Shown: positions 1 through 9,164 of the stretch, one piece after another | Layout of the letters: every line of letters begins with the position of its first letter | Numbering within the stretch: the first letter of the stretch is position 1 | Source of the DNA: JBCDBD01 sp039184335 | GTDB lineage: Bacteria; Bacteroidota; Bacteroidia; Flavobacteriales; Flavobacteriaceae | Length of the DNA: 64,000 nucleotides | Assembly: GCA_039184335.1 (NCBI GenBank) | Contig: JBCDBD010000006.1 | Coordinates: forward strand, 1 to 64,000 | Reading direction: 5' to 3' | Notes under the pieces: model-generated | Seen by the model: only the letters and a program-made list of their open reading frames with translations | The model's database searches: none | Told to the model about the DNA's origin: nothing | Position numbers and translations under genes: made by a program

Positions 1-2
1 CA

Positions 3-419
3 AAACGTGAACTTGTGCCATTGATAAAGGAGATTCACTACATCAAAAATTTTGTGCAATTGCAGATTATACGGCTTTCACATAGCGAAAATGTAAAACT
101 TAGGATCAAGGGAGATTATGACAGTAAAAAAATCCCGCCCCTATTATTGATCCCTTTTGTCGAAAATGCATTTAAATATGGAACTGATTTTAAGGGAAGG
201 ACTGATGTCAACATTCACCTCGAGGTGATTGACGACACGCTTTTTTTTATCGTGAAAAATAAAATTGGTGTCTATAATAAGAACACCGAAAGCTCAGGAA
301 TTGGGTTAAAGAACATTCAGAGCAGATTGAAACTATTATATCCTGAAGAACATGTTTTGAAGATTGCGAAAGAAGAAGGGTATTACAACGTGCAATTGGA
401 ATTAAACCTCTCCGAATGA
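3..419 (+). CDS. LytS-type sensor histidine kinase, C-terminal part (5' truncated by window edge)
   Basis: C-terminal part of a membrane sensor kinase of the LytS/YehU type, which phosphorylates a LytTR response regulator. The reading frame is open to the window edge, so the start lies upstream. The visible part begins with the end of the His_kinase segment (EIHYIKNFVQLQIIRL) followed by a HATPase domain: N-box PFVENAFKYG and G-box SSGIGLKNIQSRL. The phospho-accepting histidine and the sensor or membrane part lie outside the window. Its last 4 bases overlap the start of the response regulator (ATGA), so the two are translationally coupled and form a two-component pair. The signal sensed cannot be told from this part. 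Confidence 0.9.
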   Translation, partial: KRELVPLIKEIHYIKNFVQLQIIRLSHSENVKLRIKGDYDSKKIPPLLLIPFVENAFKYGTDFKGRTDVNIHLEVIDDTLFFIVKNKIGVYNKNTESSGIGLKNIQSRLKLLYPEEHVLKIAKEEGYYNVQLELNLSE

Positions 420-1132
420 ATTGTGTTATCATCGATGACGAGCCCTTGGCATTGGGCATCATCAAATCATATTGTCAAGATTTGGGCGGCTTGACCGTAA
501 TCGGATCGTTTACCAATCCTCTAGAAGCCATAGATATCATATCAAAAGAAAATATTGACCTGGTTTTTTTAGATATTGAAATGCCACAGATCAACGGAAT
601 CGACTTCATCAAGACCATTGAAAAAAAACCGTTCTTTATCTTCACCACAGCCTACCCCCAATATGCCATAGAAGGCTTTGAACTCAATGCAGTTGACTAC
701 TTGGTAAAGCCCATACCCTTTTCAAGGTTTGTAAAAGCCATAAACCGAGTCAAAGAGCTTCATGAACTCAAAAACACCGGCACGACCAACACGGTTCCTG
801 CTGCAGGTGAAACGAATACCTCACAGTTCATTTTCGTCAAATCGGATTATGACAATATTCGCATCAACCTTCATGATATCAAATACATACAAGGCCTAAA
901 AGATTACCTGAAAATACACACCAATGACACAAGGCCTATCTTGACCCTTATGAATTTCAAGGATATTTTGACCAAATTGTCCCCCAATGAATTTTTACGT
1001 GTCCATCGCTCTTTTATTGTGAACATCAACCGTATCGACTCCATACAACGTAGTAAAATTGTCATTGACGACATTCGTATTCCCATAGGGGACAGTTATA
1101 AAGATGAGTTTTTACGGCGCTTGGGCATTTAA
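416..1132 (+). CDS. LytTR-family response regulator
   Basis: Cytoplasmic response regulator of the LytR/AlgR class, 238 aa. The N-terminal receiver domain has the acidic pair D7-D8, phospho-acceptor D53 in VFLDIEMP and the K of LVKP near residue 98. A low-complexity linker at about 115-130 leads to a C-terminal LytTR DNA-binding domain at about 135-235 (FIFVKSD..., FLRVHRSFIVN). It overlaps the kinase gene by 4 nt. Family knowledge says LytTR proteins bind paired direct repeats upstream of their targets; no target is evident here. No terminator was seen downstream, and the next gene is convergent. Confidence 0.93.
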   Translation: MNCVIIDDEPLALGIIKSYCQDLGGLTVIGSFTNPLEAIDIISKENIDLVFLDIEMPQINGIDFIKTIEKKPFFIFTTAYPQYAIEGFELNAVDYLVKPIPFSRFVKAINRVKELHELKNTGTTNTVPAAGETNTSQFIFVKSDYDNIRINLHDIKYIQGLKDYLKIHTNDTRPILTLMNFKDILTKLSPNEFLRVHRSFIVNINRIDSIQRSKIVIDDIRIPIGDSYKDEFLRRLGI

Positions 1133-1257
1133 ATCAAAGGGGGAATTTTTCAAATGCTTCTGCACCTATCTTTATCGCTATCGTTACTTTATCTGTATCG
1201 ATGTTCCTGACCAAACATCATGTTGGGCAAAAAACATGGTTGTTCACCATCTTCCCT

Positions 1258-2298
1258 TCAGAACCTTGAAAGGATTTCAGGCCCTACGTCAAGTGATTTT
1301 CCCAGTAATTGCATCACTACTTTTCGCCCATTGTCCCCATTGGTCAACGCAATCAATCCACGTTTTGATTTTGGCAATAAGAGTACGATGGCATTTACCC
1401 CTTTATCACTACCCGCATTTAAAAGCGCGTATTCACCATGGGGCAGGTTTTCAAAAACGATCCATCCCAAACCAAATGCAACCCCTTCCCTAACCTGGGA
1501 TTTCGAGGCTATCATTTGTCGGTACACCCCCTCAGACACCCCCACTTGATTGAGTACGGCTATGCCGAAACCAGCCAGATCATCGACCGTGGTCATAAAA
1601 TTATCTGCTGCACTGGCACGCTTTCTTTCTTCTATATCAAAGAGATAGGGTGCTTTGTTTAAATCATGGGCTATGGCTATTTTAGATGCATCGATACTAT
1701 CATCCCAAACGACATGGGACTGTTGCATCGCATATGGGCCAAAGACCCACTGAACAGTCAATTCTGCAAATGATTTTTTAAATTTTCGGGTCAACGCTTC
1801 CTTTAAATACTCGAAGCCTTCGCCAGAATACTGTACTTGGGTTCCCGGCTGAAAATCAAAGGCAAGTTTTCCATCCGCATTCATAAAACGCCAGTTTTTG
1901 AATCCAGATTGATGCCCAAGTACATGCCGTGCCGTCAGCAATCGATGAAATGGATCTTCTTTTACATCAGGATCGACCCAATAGGTATGTAACGGTTCGT
2001 CTAAATAGAACAATCCTTCTGAAACCAAACGCAAGGTCAACCAAGTTGTAATTGATTTTGTAATCGATGCTGTATCAAAAATAGCGTCATTTCCGGCGAC
2101 AACCCCTGCTTTAAGTTCTCCGATGACAAAGGCATCGGTTATCTTTCCGCTTTCGATCTTGCCGATGCCCAAAGCAGGAACATTGTTCTCGGCTATCATT
2201 TGCCGCAATTCCTCTTTAGCGGGGAGTTTCACTTTTTCTTGGGCATGAATGGCCATAACCCCAACAAATGCCAAAATGAATGGTCTGATTTTTTTCAT
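1258..2298 (-). CDS. secreted serine hydrolase (beta-lactamase/class C-like fold)
   Basis: Exported serine hydrolase of the penicillin-binding/class C beta-lactamase superfamily, 346 aa. I chose the ATG at 2298 because it opens directly onto a signal peptide (MKKIRPFILAFVGVMAIHAQ); the 19 codons before it are not signal-like. The active-site tetrad SITK is at about S78-K81 and the second motif is Y157-S-G instead of Y-x-N. The third motif region (AGSDKG) near residue 300 replaces KTG/HxG. These variations suit an esterase, peptidase or amidase rather than a true beta-lactamase. It lies in a minus-strand run with an S41 peptidase and an AraC regulator, so a peptide or cell-wall role is possible. 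The substrate is unknown. Confidence 0.85.
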   Translation of the reverse strand: MKKIRPFILAFVGVMAIHAQEKVKLPAKEELRQMIAENNVPALGIGKIESGKITDAFVIGELKAGVVAGNDAIFDTASITKSITTWLTLRLVSEGLFYLDEPLHTYWVDPDVKEDPFHRLLTARHVLGHQSGFKNWRFMNADGKLAFDFQPGTQVQYSGEGFEYLKEALTRKFKKSFAELTVQWVFGPYAMQQSHVVWDDSIDASKIAIAHDLNKAPYLFDIEERKRASAADNFMTTVDDLAGFGIAVLNQVGVSEGVYRQMIASKSQVREGVAFGLGWIVFENLPHGEYALLNAGSDKGVNAIVLLLPKSKRGLIALTNGDNGRKVVMQLLGKSLDVGPEILSRF

Positions 2299-2390
2299 GA
2301 TATTTGATTTTACCCATTGACGATAGCTTATCAAGATTGTTACCCATTGAACCATTTCTGGGCATCAATCAAGTCAATTGGGGCAGTAGG

Positions 2391-3869
2391 TCATTGTTCG
2401 ACCAAATATTCGAGTACTTTAGAAAAATCTGGGTCGCTATCCATGTTCCATCGGTAAAAATAGTAGTCCGCGTTTCTATCAACCTGTATGTCGGGCTGCA
2501 GCCCTCCATCCTGGGATGATGATTGGCGTGGATAATACCCCACCAATGGAATATCCACTTCAAGTTTGGTATAGGGTAATTTGAGCATAAAAAATTCACC
2601 TCCGTTTGTTCCCTTTACATTTCCTCCTGTCGAGGCACCGACCAGGGTGGCCAATTGGTTTTCTTTCAAATATTTGGCCAGGTAATAGGTAGCTGAGCTA
2701 TTGGCAGCATCGATCAAGACCATTATTTTTCCCTCAAATGCATATTCAGAAGGTGATATGTTTAAATATCGTAGTGATGGGTCAGAAAATTCAAAGAAAT
2801 CCAATGATTTTAACTTCACCGTACTGCCTCTATCAAAATAAGTGTTGTCCCAAGTTTCCAAATAGGGTCGATAGGCTTCTTTGACCGATTGGTAACGTAC
2901 AAGTTGTTCGTCACGTTCAAGGCGCAAGGGTTTTGGGGTCAAATAAGCGAATAATTCCCAGTATACTTCCATAAGTCCTCCTTCATTTCCTCTTAAATCC
3001 AACACCAAGGTTGTACTGCCCTTATCTTTGGCTTTCTTGAAAAAAGCCTTAAGGTATGCCCTCCAGTCCATATCCATATTCCAAACGGCAAAGGTCTTTA
3101 GGTTCAATCGTGCTATGGAGTCTTGCCAAAAACCAGTTGACCATAGTTCACTGGGTGAAACAGCAATATTGCCATATTTCTGTTGCAACATTTCTTTTCT
3201 TTCGGCACGGGTTATCGGCGCCACCTTAATCGACCTTGCATAGCCATTTTCTGTAATGTCAAGGGTATAAAAACCATTGACCGGTGGAAACAGCATTGGA
3301 AAAATAATATCAAAAGCTTCGTACTTGCCCTCGCCCTTTACCGAAAAATCTTCATAAAACTTGGCGAGGTTGCTCCCATCTATGCGCCTGTAGTTTTGCA
3401 GACTGTCCAAAATGGTCCCAACAGGGATATTATTGACATTCAAAATAGTTGCCGATGGTTTTACGGCATTTCCACTAAGGTCTTTGTGAATGCGTATGCT
3501 GTTTGGAAGTAATTTTAGTGTGAAGGGTAATTTATCAGCCTTCTCGAAGAGTTCACTTCTGATGGCACTCTCTTGATTCCAATAATTTGGATAGGTATGT
3601 CCGCATTGGATCTTTGAGGTGGCCCTGTGAAGACTTAAAAAAGCCTCTTTTATGTTTCTGCTTTTTATAAATCCAGCCTCAGAACCTTCAAAATCACTTA
3701 GTACGCTATACCGGTCTTCATATCGGTATAGTCCAGGATGCAGGTCTTCGACCACAGCCCTGAACAATTTAAAATCAACAATCAGGGAATCTTTTTCCAA
3801 AATAGTGGGAAATTGGCCATGGGCATGGCCAAACACAATCAAAGCAAAAAGGCAAGTAAAATTTCTCAT
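2391..3869 (-). CDS. S41-family peptidase (tail-specific protease-like), secreted
   Basis: Exported serine peptidase of the S41 (C-terminal processing/tricorn-core) family, 492 aa. The ATG at 3869 gives a signal peptide ending near HGQ; a TTG two codons upstream is less likely. An N-terminal helical region carries a CGHT signature at about residues 89-92. The S41 core holds LVLDLRGNEGG at about 289-298, the nucleophile region NSSATYYLAKYL at about 390-401 and TGGN at about 414-417. No clear PDZ domain is visible. It precedes the serine hydrolase on the same strand with a gap of 92 nt. Function is inferred to be periplasmic or extracellular peptide processing; the natural substrate is unknown. 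Confidence 0.87.
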   Translation of the reverse strand: MRNFTCLFALIVFGHAHGQFPTILEKDSLIVDFKLFRAVVEDLHPGLYRYEDRYSVLSDFEGSEAGFIKSRNIKEAFLSLHRATSKIQCGHTYPNYWNQESAIRSELFEKADKLPFTLKLLPNSIRIHKDLSGNAVKPSATILNVNNIPVGTILDSLQNYRRIDGSNLAKFYEDFSVKGEGKYEAFDIIFPMLFPPVNGFYTLDITENGYARSIKVAPITRAERKEMLQQKYGNIAVSPSELWSTGFWQDSIARLNLKTFAVWNMDMDWRAYLKAFFKKAKDKGSTTLVLDLRGNEGGLMEVYWELFAYLTPKPLRLERDEQLVRYQSVKEAYRPYLETWDNTYFDRGSTVKLKSLDFFEFSDPSLRYLNISPSEYAFEGKIMVLIDAANSSATYYLAKYLKENQLATLVGASTGGNVKGTNGGEFFMLKLPYTKLEVDIPLVGYYPRQSSSQDGGLQPDIQVDRNADYYFYRWNMDSDPDFSKVLEYLVEQ

Positions 3870-3906
3870 CCCCAAAACTAAGATTTGACCGACAAGGGTA
3901 TTGCCC

Positions 3907-4896
3907 CTATTTACTTAATATCTGCCCTTTTTGATTGGCTTCGGCCATTTGCGACGGATTAAACCCATATGCCTTTTTAAAAGCCCTTGAAAAATGGCTT
4001 AGGTTGGTATAGCCTATAAAACGACCGGCCTCAGAAACCGATCGACCGGACAATAGCAGGCGATAGGCGTGATCCATTCGGTGTTGTGCGGTATATTTTG
4101 AAATGGTCATGCCATGCACCCCCTTAAAAATGGTCTGAAGTTTATCTTTATTGATGTTGAACGTAGCAGCAAGTTTCTGAATGGAGCCATAACCTTCTGA
4201 GCTGTTTTTGATATGATCGGCCACTCTAAGGATAGTGCCCAAATCATCAGGATGGTATTTTTTCTGGTTAAAGACATTGCCTTTTTCAACAATGATCTTT
4301 ACTGTTGCCATGACGGCTTCGAGACACTTGACATGAACCTCCTTTTTTCGAAAAGCCCCCATGGGGCCTTCGGCTATCAAATACCGTAACGAATTGGCCA
4401 AACTGAACGACAGTTCTGTAATGATGAACAATGGTTTGTTGGGTTTTTGGAGTATGGTCGGCAAATCAACCTGGAGATAACTTTCAATCCAGTTTTTATC
4501 GACCATGACACTGATCTGTTCATGCCAAACATTTTTTTTGAACATCCCATGGGATACGGTTGAAGGCGTGGTCACATTTGCCCCATAATACAACTGGTTC
4601 AATCTTCGCGCTGATCCTACGACAAAACTACTGGTCGAACCGTTCAGAATGTATCCAAAGACCAATTGATCTTTGATAGTACTGTACAAACGCCCAATAT
4701 TGATTTCGCGGTTGAACCTAAACTTACTCAACATTACCGAAAACCCCTCATAGGAATACGCCTCAACGGTACCACTTCCAATGGTGTCGGGCACTAAAAA
4801 GTAGTGCCCCAACCAATTGGTCTTGATAATATCCGCAATTTCTTTGGCCACGATCAAATGATCTTGAACGGGGTAACTAATCGTATCGATTGACAT
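3907..4896 (-). CDS. AraC-family transcriptional regulator
   Basis: Cytoplasmic DNA-binding regulator of 329 aa. The C-terminal 95 residues form the double helix-turn-helix of the AraC/XylS family, ending in the canonical IGYTNLSHFSRAFKKAYGFNPSQM. The N-terminal 220 residues are a ligand-binding or dimerisation domain with no family I recognise; the style resembles the PchR-like AraC regulators common in Bacteroidota. It is the first gene of a minus-strand run with the S41 peptidase (37-nt gap) and the serine hydrolase, so it may control them, but no operator was identified. The AraC assignment is secure and the inducer is unknown. Confidence 0.92.
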   Translation of the reverse strand: MSIDTISYPVQDHLIVAKEIADIIKTNWLGHYFLVPDTIGSGTVEAYSYEGFSVMLSKFRFNREINIGRLYSTIKDQLVFGYILNGSTSSFVVGSARRLNQLYYGANVTTPSTVSHGMFKKNVWHEQISVMVDKNWIESYLQVDLPTILQKPNKPLFIITELSFSLANSLRYLIAEGPMGAFRKKEVHVKCLEAVMATVKIIVEKGNVFNQKKYHPDDLGTILRVADHIKNSSEGYGSIQKLAATFNINKDKLQTIFKGVHGMTISKYTAQHRMDHAYRLLLSGRSVSEAGRFIGYTNLSHFSRAFKKAYGFNPSQMAEANQKGQILSK

Positions 4897-4974
4897 ATTT
4901 TTTTAGCTCAAGAGACAAGGTAAACCCATGTTATGTTACACTTTTTTGAAAAGAACCTATGGTTTATTTGAACT

Positions 4975-5416
4975 TTATTTGTTGAAACGCTGATTGTAAA
5001 TTATCATGGCTTTCCGAATACCACCCGCCTTCAAATCATTTGGACTATTTTGATTTGCAAGACTCAACTTGGCTTGTGGATTTCTATACCTCTTTAAGTT
5101 CCACCATCAATATTAAACTAGGAATCAAATAATGCTATGTAGTGCTTCATGTGGTTTCTTTCATTGCCATGCTATACCGTACTTTCACCTGTTGCAATGA
5201 TTCAAAGAGGTATACATCGACCTCATAGTTATCTGAAAGAAATTCCCCAAAAAGAAAGAATTTTATCTCACTTCCACCATGTTTAAAGGGGTACGCTACC
5301 TTCGACTGGTATTTATGAGCCCCAACTCCGAATTGCACCATATTAGAACTCTTGTACGGTCGATTTGGGAGATTGCTTCTACTCTTTAATTTCCAAAGCA
5401 CCTGCTTCTGTTGCAA
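4975..5416 (-). pseudogene. possible decayed coding remnants between the AraC gene and the FG-GAP gene
   Basis: Two minus-strand stretches read like protein but do not form a proper gene. One is an open frame at 5147-5416 (89 codons; an internal ATG at 5341 gives 64 aa rich in aromatic and acidic residues) that overlaps the end of the FG-GAP gene by 38 nt. The other, in a different frame at 4975-5106, reads as a plausible C-terminus ending DLKAGGIRKAMIIYNQRF followed by NK and a stop, with a stop codon just upstream and no start. I recognise neither. A gene broken by frameshifts fits best; a small real gene at 5147-5341 is the alternative. Apart from these, 4897-5378 holds nothing I can name. 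Confidence 0.3.
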
Positions 5417-6901
5417 TAAAATGTGCGTTGATCTTTGGATTTGGGTGGATGTCAGTATATCCGGAAGGCCATTCGATTTTCAACGAATCTATGCGAGTTG
5501 ACCTGTCCAATCCAAAATGTAGCTCATAATCGTTCTGACTGGCGTAGCCCGTAACCGGATACATCCATCGGTACTGTATTTTTTTATCGGAAAACAGCGA
5601 AACTTTGGCCCCAATGCCAAATCGGTTACTTTTTGTTCCCCATAATCTAAGACTTACCCAGTTTTTACCTTCAGTAGTGTTTTTATAAAATCGGTTTACC
5701 TGATCACCACTTCCCCAATTGGCGACAAAAATATCGAGGTCGCCATCCCGATCAAAATCGGCATGGGCCATTCCGGCGGAGGTATCCGCATGCTTTGTAA
5801 GGTGTCCGCTGAGATCTTGCACAAAACTCCCGTCACCATTGTTCAGATAGAAAAAATTGAACATTTCAGGCCTGTAGGTGCCGTTGGCAACATAGAGGTC
5901 CAAATCCCCATCATTGTCATAATCCCCCCAGGAATGGCCTTTGGAGGCTCCTCCGGTCTGTTGGGATACCGGACCTTCTTTTACGGGGATCAATCGCCCT
6001 GAACCATCATTGTTATAGAGAAAATTCTTTTTGTCAAAGTTGGCCAAAAAAAGGTCCAAATCTCCGTCATCATCATAATCGGCCCAAGAAACGCCATAGG
6101 AGTAACCCACGTCTTGAACCAAATGCCCCTTTTCCACAGTTCTAAACTCCCAATTGCCCAGATTCATGTAATACGTGTTGGGAGCCTGAGCATTGGCCAC
6201 ATACAACTCAGGTAAACCATCTCCATTGGCATCGCCGCACGCACAGGCACGTGCACGGCCCGTCCCTGCTGTAAGTGTGTGTTTCTCCAAAAACTCAAAG
6301 TCCCTCCTCCAAGGTTTTTATATACCCTGTTGGGACCTTTTCCGGAGGCTACCACAAAAACATCCAAATCTCCATCGCCCTCAATATCGGCCCAGCAAGC
6401 CATAGAGGCTCGAATACCTTCTTCGGTCAAAGGATGGTCCGTAATCCGGACAAATCCAAGATTGTCTATATTATTAAAAAGGAAGTTAGGTTCATCGTCC
6501 CGGCCCACTACAAAGAGGTCAAGATCCCCGTCATTATCATAATCCACCCTATTGGCCCCCTGGGCACTCCCGCCATGCCTGACCAATTCAGAAAACATTT
6601 TAATTTCAAACCCACTTTCCGTCATTTTTTTAAAGCTTCCATTTCCATTGTTTCGGTATAGGGCATTCCATTGGCCATTGGAGTTGCTCACGTAAAGGTC
6701 CGAATCGCCGTCTCCATCATAATCGCCCCAGGCAACGCCACGCGATAGTCCACCATCTGTGGCAATCCTTCCTTCGGTAATTTCCTCAAAAATAGATGGG
6801 GCGGTGTTTTCTGGAGGGAATGGATCTGATGAATTATTGGCACAACTAAATAGGAAGAACGAAAGGTAGCTTGTAACGCCGAATTTAAGGTTAGATGCCA
6901 T
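5379..6901 (-). pseudogene. FG-GAP/ASPIC-UnbV repeat lipoprotein, interrupted by a 1-nt frameshift
   Basis: Surface-type repeat protein that would be about 507 aa if in one frame. The N-terminus has a lipoprotein-like signal (FFLFSCANNSS), followed by many FG-GAP/VCBS calcium-binding repeats of the DYDGDGDSDLYVSN kind. The C-terminus is an ASPIC/UnbV domain (SNRFGIGAKV, FGLDRSTRIDSLKIEWPSGY). The first part (from ATG 6901) runs out of frame after GGTLSF. The second (read to 5379) continues the repeat pattern one base off (LEKHTLTAGTGRARACACGD). The junction is a run of five A on the plus strand at 6289-6293; one more base would restore a single protein. It may be a sequencing error, a phase-variable tract or a real pseudogene. 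It carries an ArsR-type operator just upstream. Confidence 0.8.
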
Positions 6902-6908
6902 ATAAATA

Positions 6909-6929
6909 TCGTTTATTGCTAATAAACGA
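6909..6929. promoter_or_regulatory. 21-bp perfect dyad, probable ArsR-family operator (copy 1)
   Basis: TCGTTTATT, a 3-bp spacer (GCT), then AATAAACGA: perfect 9-bp inverted arms. It sits in the divergent region between the FG-GAP/UnbV gene (start 6901, minus) and the SMP-30-like gene (start 6997, plus), so it could control both. Related dyads of the same 21-bp geometry lie upstream of the PAP2 gene and of the ArsR gene. Confidence 0.7.
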
Positions 6930-6996
6930 ATTTAATTAAATTTACATTCAGGATGTGAAAGGTTTTGTTAATTTTAAAGCTCGTTGAAAGGTTTCT

Positions 6997-7854
6997 ATGG
7001 CAATTTTGAGGAAGGTTGTAATTGGATTCCTGTTGGGTTTGCCCTTGAAGGGTTTTACGCAAGGGGAACAGCTTCGATCGGAAAAGTGGGGAAAGGGTGC
7101 AGGCATGATGAATGTTGAAAGTGTGGTCTTTGATACCAAAAATAACAACTTGTATGTCTCAAACGGTGAAAATTATGCGCCGGGAACAAAGGGTTTTATT
7201 TCAAAGTTCAACGCCAATGGAGAATTGGATGCTCTAAAATGGGTAGACAAATTGAGCAGGCCAACAGGAATGGCCATTCATAACGATCAACTTTGGGTTG
7301 TTGATGTCGATCAACTCAAAGTCATAGACCTGACGATTGGGAAGGTAGTAAAGAGCTATCCCGAACCGGTGGAACATTCAGCACTAAACGATGTTGCCAT
7401 CAATCCTAAAGGGGAAGTGTTTGTGACCGCTTCCTTTGAGCATGCTGTATTTAAGTTGGAAGGGGATACTCTTAAATTTTGGGTCCAAGACAAAAAACGA
7501 CTAAAGTGGGCCAACGGTATCTTTGCCACTGATCATGAAGTCTGGGTAGGGGGAGCCTGGTTTTCAGCTATCAATATAGACACGAAGGAAATCCGGGAAA
7601 TCAAATCAAACCCACCAATACAGGATATTGATGGGCTTTGGCCAGATGGTAAGGTGGGGTATATACTAAGTACGGTAGACGGCAGCTCCCTTTGGCATTT
7701 GGATGCACAAGGAAAATCGACATTGCTGGAACAAGGGGGCGATTATTTCGGGGACCTTCAATATGTTCCGGAAAATACTTTGCTCTATGTGCCACGTGGC
7801 GACCATAAAGAGAAACGCTACTATTTAGCAGTTTTCAAGCTCGAACAACCCTAA
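6997..7854 (+). CDS. secreted SMP-30/gluconolactonase-like beta-propeller protein
   Basis: 285-aa protein with a signal peptide (cleavage likely after GFTQG, about residue 24) followed by a six-bladed propeller of the SMP-30/NHL type. Blade motifs include NVESVVFDTKNNNLYVSN, RPTGMAIHNDQLWVVD and LNDVAINPKGEVFVTA. SMP-30 relatives are lactonases or sugar-lactone hydrolases with a divalent metal; a full set of metal ligands cannot be confirmed by eye, so a binding role is possible. It is divergent from the FG-GAP/UnbV gene with a shared ArsR-type dyad, and convergent with the PAP2 gene (stops 2 nt apart). Likely periplasmic. Confidence 0.75.
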   Translation: MAILRKVVIGFLLGLPLKGFTQGEQLRSEKWGKGAGMMNVESVVFDTKNNNLYVSNGENYAPGTKGFISKFNANGELDALKWVDKLSRPTGMAIHNDQLWVVDVDQLKVIDLTIGKVVKSYPEPVEHSALNDVAINPKGEVFVTASFEHAVFKLEGDTLKFWVQDKKRLKWANGIFATDHEVWVGGAWFSAINIDTKEIREIKSNPPIQDIDGLWPDGKVGYILSTVDGSSLWHLDAQGKSTLLEQGGDYFGDLQYVPENTLLYVPRGDHKEKRYYLAVFKLEQP

Positions 7855-7856
7855 AT

Positions 7857-8732
7857 CTATCTCCATTCGGCTTTAGCCTTCTCTAGGTCCACCCTGAATT
7901 CCGGATTTTCCCACATGGCCACCAGCATGCGGTGCGCCAACACCCTGGCGGCCTCCTCATCACTGGGGTAGTGGATACCCATGATCTCGCGCGATTCACC
8001 TACTTCATAGGCGAGCTCCAAAAATTCTGCTCTTTTTGCCGGAATCAACTCACTCCAGGTAAAGGCCTGGATATAGGCCCACAGTGTATGACCGCTTGCA
8101 AAGGAGGGGGAGGAAACCCGGGCCAGGGGCTGCAAGTTTGGCTCCAAATGGTAGGGTCGCGCCCGCAACAAGTGGTACTTTACGCTAAACTCCATAATGC
8201 GCATATCCCTGGTTACGCCCTGCAGCAATTTGGCGGTTTGGGGGTAGTTTTGAGGCACACATTGGTCCCCCATTACTGTTCTTCCTTCATAAAAAAGGTG
8301 ACGCATGTTCTCCTCATACCGATTGTGGTTTTTTAGCACCGCAGCATGGGGCCAGTACCCAATGGGTGCCAAAAAGTTTTTGGAACGCTCCACCTGGGTC
8401 GGACTCCTTTTTCTTTGCCATTCCATAAGAAAATCCAATTCGGCACGGGTCTGGTCCGAAGAGTTGGCTGGAAAGCGAAGGCTCTTTTTAAGGGTTTCCA
8501 CTTGGGCGGATGAAAGATAGGCAGGGGTGACCATGGTGTATATCAAACTACCGCTGCTATATTCTGAGGGAGGAAAACTTTTATTATCCAATTCAGTACG
8601 CTCTGGGTTGGGTGCTGCGCTAAGTTTTTGCAGGGTTTTGTAGTGTGCCTTAACTGGTTCCAAGGGAGCGATCTGTCCCCAAATTTGATTGAGACCTAAT
8701 ACGGCCATTAGGAGTAATGTTCTTTGAATCAT
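7857..8732 (-). CDS. secreted PAP2-superfamily acid phosphatase (class A type)
   Basis: 291-aa exported phosphatase with a signal peptide (MIQRTLLLMAVLGLNQIWG). The three phosphatase signatures are visible: K185 to R192-P193 (KYHLLRARP), S213-G-H-T in the PSFASGHT segment, and S247-R248 with the catalytic H254 in SREIMGIHYPSD. The length, signal peptide and lack of membrane helices point to a PhoN-like periplasmic class A acid phosphatase rather than a membrane lipid phosphatase. A degenerate copy of the 21-bp ArsR-type dyad lies 22 nt upstream of its start. It probably releases inorganic phosphate from small organic phosphates; the actual substrate is unknown. Confidence 0.85.
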   Translation of the reverse strand: MIQRTLLLMAVLGLNQIWGQIAPLEPVKAHYKTLQKLSAAPNPERTELDNKSFPPSEYSSGSLIYTMVTPAYLSSAQVETLKKSLRFPANSSDQTRAELDFLMEWQRKRSPTQVERSKNFLAPIGYWPHAAVLKNHNRYEENMRHLFYEGRTVMGDQCVPQNYPQTAKLLQGVTRDMRIMEFSVKYHLLRARPYHLEPNLQPLARVSSPSFASGHTLWAYIQAFTWSELIPAKRAEFLELAYEVGESREIMGIHYPSDEEAARVLAHRMLVAMWENPEFRVDLEKAKAEWR

Positions 8733-8753
8733 AGGAAAGGTTTATATTATAAA

Positions 8754-8774
8754 TCGTTAATAAGCGATAAACGA
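8754..8774. promoter_or_regulatory. probable ArsR-family operator (copy 2)
   Basis: TCGTTAATA, spacer AGC, GATAAACGA: 7 of 9 arm positions pair, with the same 21-bp length and 3-bp spacer as copy 1. It lies immediately upstream of the PAP2 phosphatase gene (start 8732, minus). Confidence 0.6.
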
Positions 8775-8835
8775 ATTTATGGATTTACCAGAAAGTGTTA
8801 TTGTTTTTAACAGCAAATTAATAGTTGAGCGGGGA

Positions 8836-9159
8836 TTACAATTTAAGGGAATCCCTGAACTCTTCCAGCAGTTCTTTATTGAGGGTATAAAAGGTGAACT
8901 TGTCTTTGCTCTCGGTGGTAAAAAGGCCGGCTTCTTTAAGAATTTTTATGTGTTGGGAAACAGTGCTCTGCGAATAATCGAACATTTTCACAAGATCCTT
9001 GTTGCAGGTAACATTGTCCACACCCTGCCCGTAATTTTTGGTGCTGAGGTAGCGCACTAAAGCCACCCGCAAGGGGTGTGCAAGGGCATCGGCCACTATG
9101 GCCACTTTGTGGTCTGTGTCGTTAATGTATTTGCTGGTAATCTCAGCCCTGATCCTCAT
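8836..9159 (-). CDS. ArsR-family winged-helix transcriptional regulator
   Basis: 107-aa repressor-type regulator. The winged helix-turn-helix covers about residues 20-95, with the ALAHPLRVALVRYL helix, the recognition helix YSQSTVSQHIKILKEAGLF and a wing around KDKFTFYTL. Only one cysteine (VTCNKDL) is present and the classical CxC metal site of ArsR/SmtB is missing, so it may sense something other than a soft metal. A dyad related to those upstream of the neighbouring secreted-protein genes sits 6 nt upstream of its ATG, suggesting autoregulation and a local regulon (FG-GAP/UnbV, SMP-30-like, PAP2). Family assignment is secure; the effector is unknown. Confidence 0.9.
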   Translation of the reverse strand: MRIRAEITSKYINDTDHKVAIVADALAHPLRVALVRYLSTKNYGQGVDNVTCNKDLVKMFDYSQSTVSQHIKILKEAGLFTTESKDKFTFYTLNKELLEEFRDSLKL

Positions 9160-9164
9160 ATGTA

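Noticed and set aside
1104..1493. Open frame of 129 codons on the plus strand
   Set aside because: It is antisense to the serine hydrolase at 1258-2298 and begins within the LytTR gene; no family pattern.
7857..8732. Vanadium haloperoxidase reading of the PAP2 protein
   Set aside because: It shares the fold, but the length, signal peptide and SFASGHT/GIHYPSD motifs fit a class A acid phosphatase better.
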